A stretch of 64,000 nt of DNA from Gemmatimonadaceae bacterium (GTDB taxonomy: Bacteria > Gemmatimonadota > Gemmatimonadetes > Gemmatimonadales > Gemmatimonadaceae): contig JAUSJA010000030.1 in the NCBI GenBank assembly GCA_030647905.1, positions 62,001 through 126,000 of the forward strand, given 5' to 3'. The notes beneath the pieces are model-generated. The model made no database searches. It was not told the DNA's origin and was given only the letters and a program-made list of their open reading frames with translations. A program made the translations under genes and the position numbers. Position 1 is the first letter of the stretch; each line of letters starts with the position of its first letter. Positions 63,840 through 64,000 of this stretch are shown here, in pieces.

Positions 63840-64000
63840 TCAGACCGCCGCCGTAACCCCCGCGCCCGCCCTTCTCAGCCGTCCCGCCAGCACCTCGTCC
63901 AAACGCGCCGTCAGCACCAGTTCCTCACCCTCGTGCCGCTGCTCCAGAACCTCAGCCTCGCGATGAATCTCGGCGAGAAGCTTTCCGTCATGCAGCGGCA
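63840..64000 (-). CDS. hflX: GTPase HflX, C-terminal fragment (cut by window end)
   Basis: The last 53 codons of a minus-strand gene read PLHDGKLLAEIHREAEVLEQ, then RHEGEELVLTARLDEVLAGR and a short tail to a TGA at 63840-63842. This matches the HflX C-terminus, where a basic surface region follows the G domain. HflX is a ribosome-splitting stress GTPase with no known role in glycan synthesis, so this probably marks the edge of the island. The rest lies outside the window. Confidence 0.72.
   Translation of the reverse strand, partial: PLHDGKLLAEIHREAEVLEQRHEGEELVLTARLDEVLAGRLRRAGAGVTAAV

Overview
The window is a high-GC, densely packed surface-polysaccharide island of about 57 recognisable protein genes, with no rRNA, CRISPR array or insertion sequence that I could see and no tRNA gene that I recognised. 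The outer-membrane Wzi-like proteins and envelope machinery indicate a Gram-negative bacterium. GTG and TTG starts are frequent, Shine-Dalgarno motifs are scarce, and one lipoprotein carries an SCIESTGPS sequence after its lipobox. These traits suggest Gemmatimonadota to me, but that assignment is an inference (moderate to low confidence).

Left part (1-11.5 kb): two family 2 glycosyltransferases, then a plus-strand operon with a sugar aminotransferase, an orphan split thiamine-diphosphate E1 alpha/beta pair and a phosphoglycosyl transferase. Next come a methyltransferase, a beta-propeller lipoprotein and two divergently transcribed Wzi-like outer-membrane barrels.

Centre (11.5-55.2 kb): 39 consecutive minus-strand genes, read from 55.2 kb down to 11.5 kb, most joined by 1-14 base overlaps and many by the 4-base GTGA/ATGA/TTGA type. 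In transcription order they encode: GDP-fucose synthesis (gmd, fcl); a Wzz-like protein with the Wzm/Wzt ABC exporter; a NeuB-like synthase with two SpsF-type cytidylyltransferases, a Gfo/Idh dehydrogenase and an aminotransferase; two methyltransferases (one fused to a kinase-like domain) and a KpsC/KpsS-like protein; an acyl carrier protein, SDR, AMP ligase, AAC(3)-type acyltransferase and DUF4910 metallopeptidase-like protein; large polytopic membrane proteins with polyprenyl-phosphate-sugar synthases; a perosamine-synthase-like aminotransferase with a DesVI-like methyltransferase; a run of glycosyltransferases; a Wzy-like polymerase; and a WecA-type initiator with its sugar reductase and a second Wzz-like protein.

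Right part (55.2-64 kb): a WbpM/CapD-type UDP-sugar 4,6-dehydratase with a methyltransferase and a DPM-like transferase, an AlgI/AlgJ-like O-acetylation pair, a second Gmd-like gene, a CpsB-type PHP phosphatase, a glycosyltransferase remnant carrying a palindrome, and the 3' end of the housekeeping GTPase gene hflX, which probably marks the island edge.

Together the genes predict at least two glycans (two different initiating enzymes; both Wzy and ABC export parts) rich in amino, deoxy, N-acylated, methylated and acetylated sugars. The parts I consider least explained are the NeuB/SpsF/Gfo-Idh/DegT cassette, the ACP-AMP ligase-SDR-AAC(3)-DUF4910 cassette, the orphan E1 pair, the kinase-like/methyltransferase fusion and the tandem polytopic paralogues.
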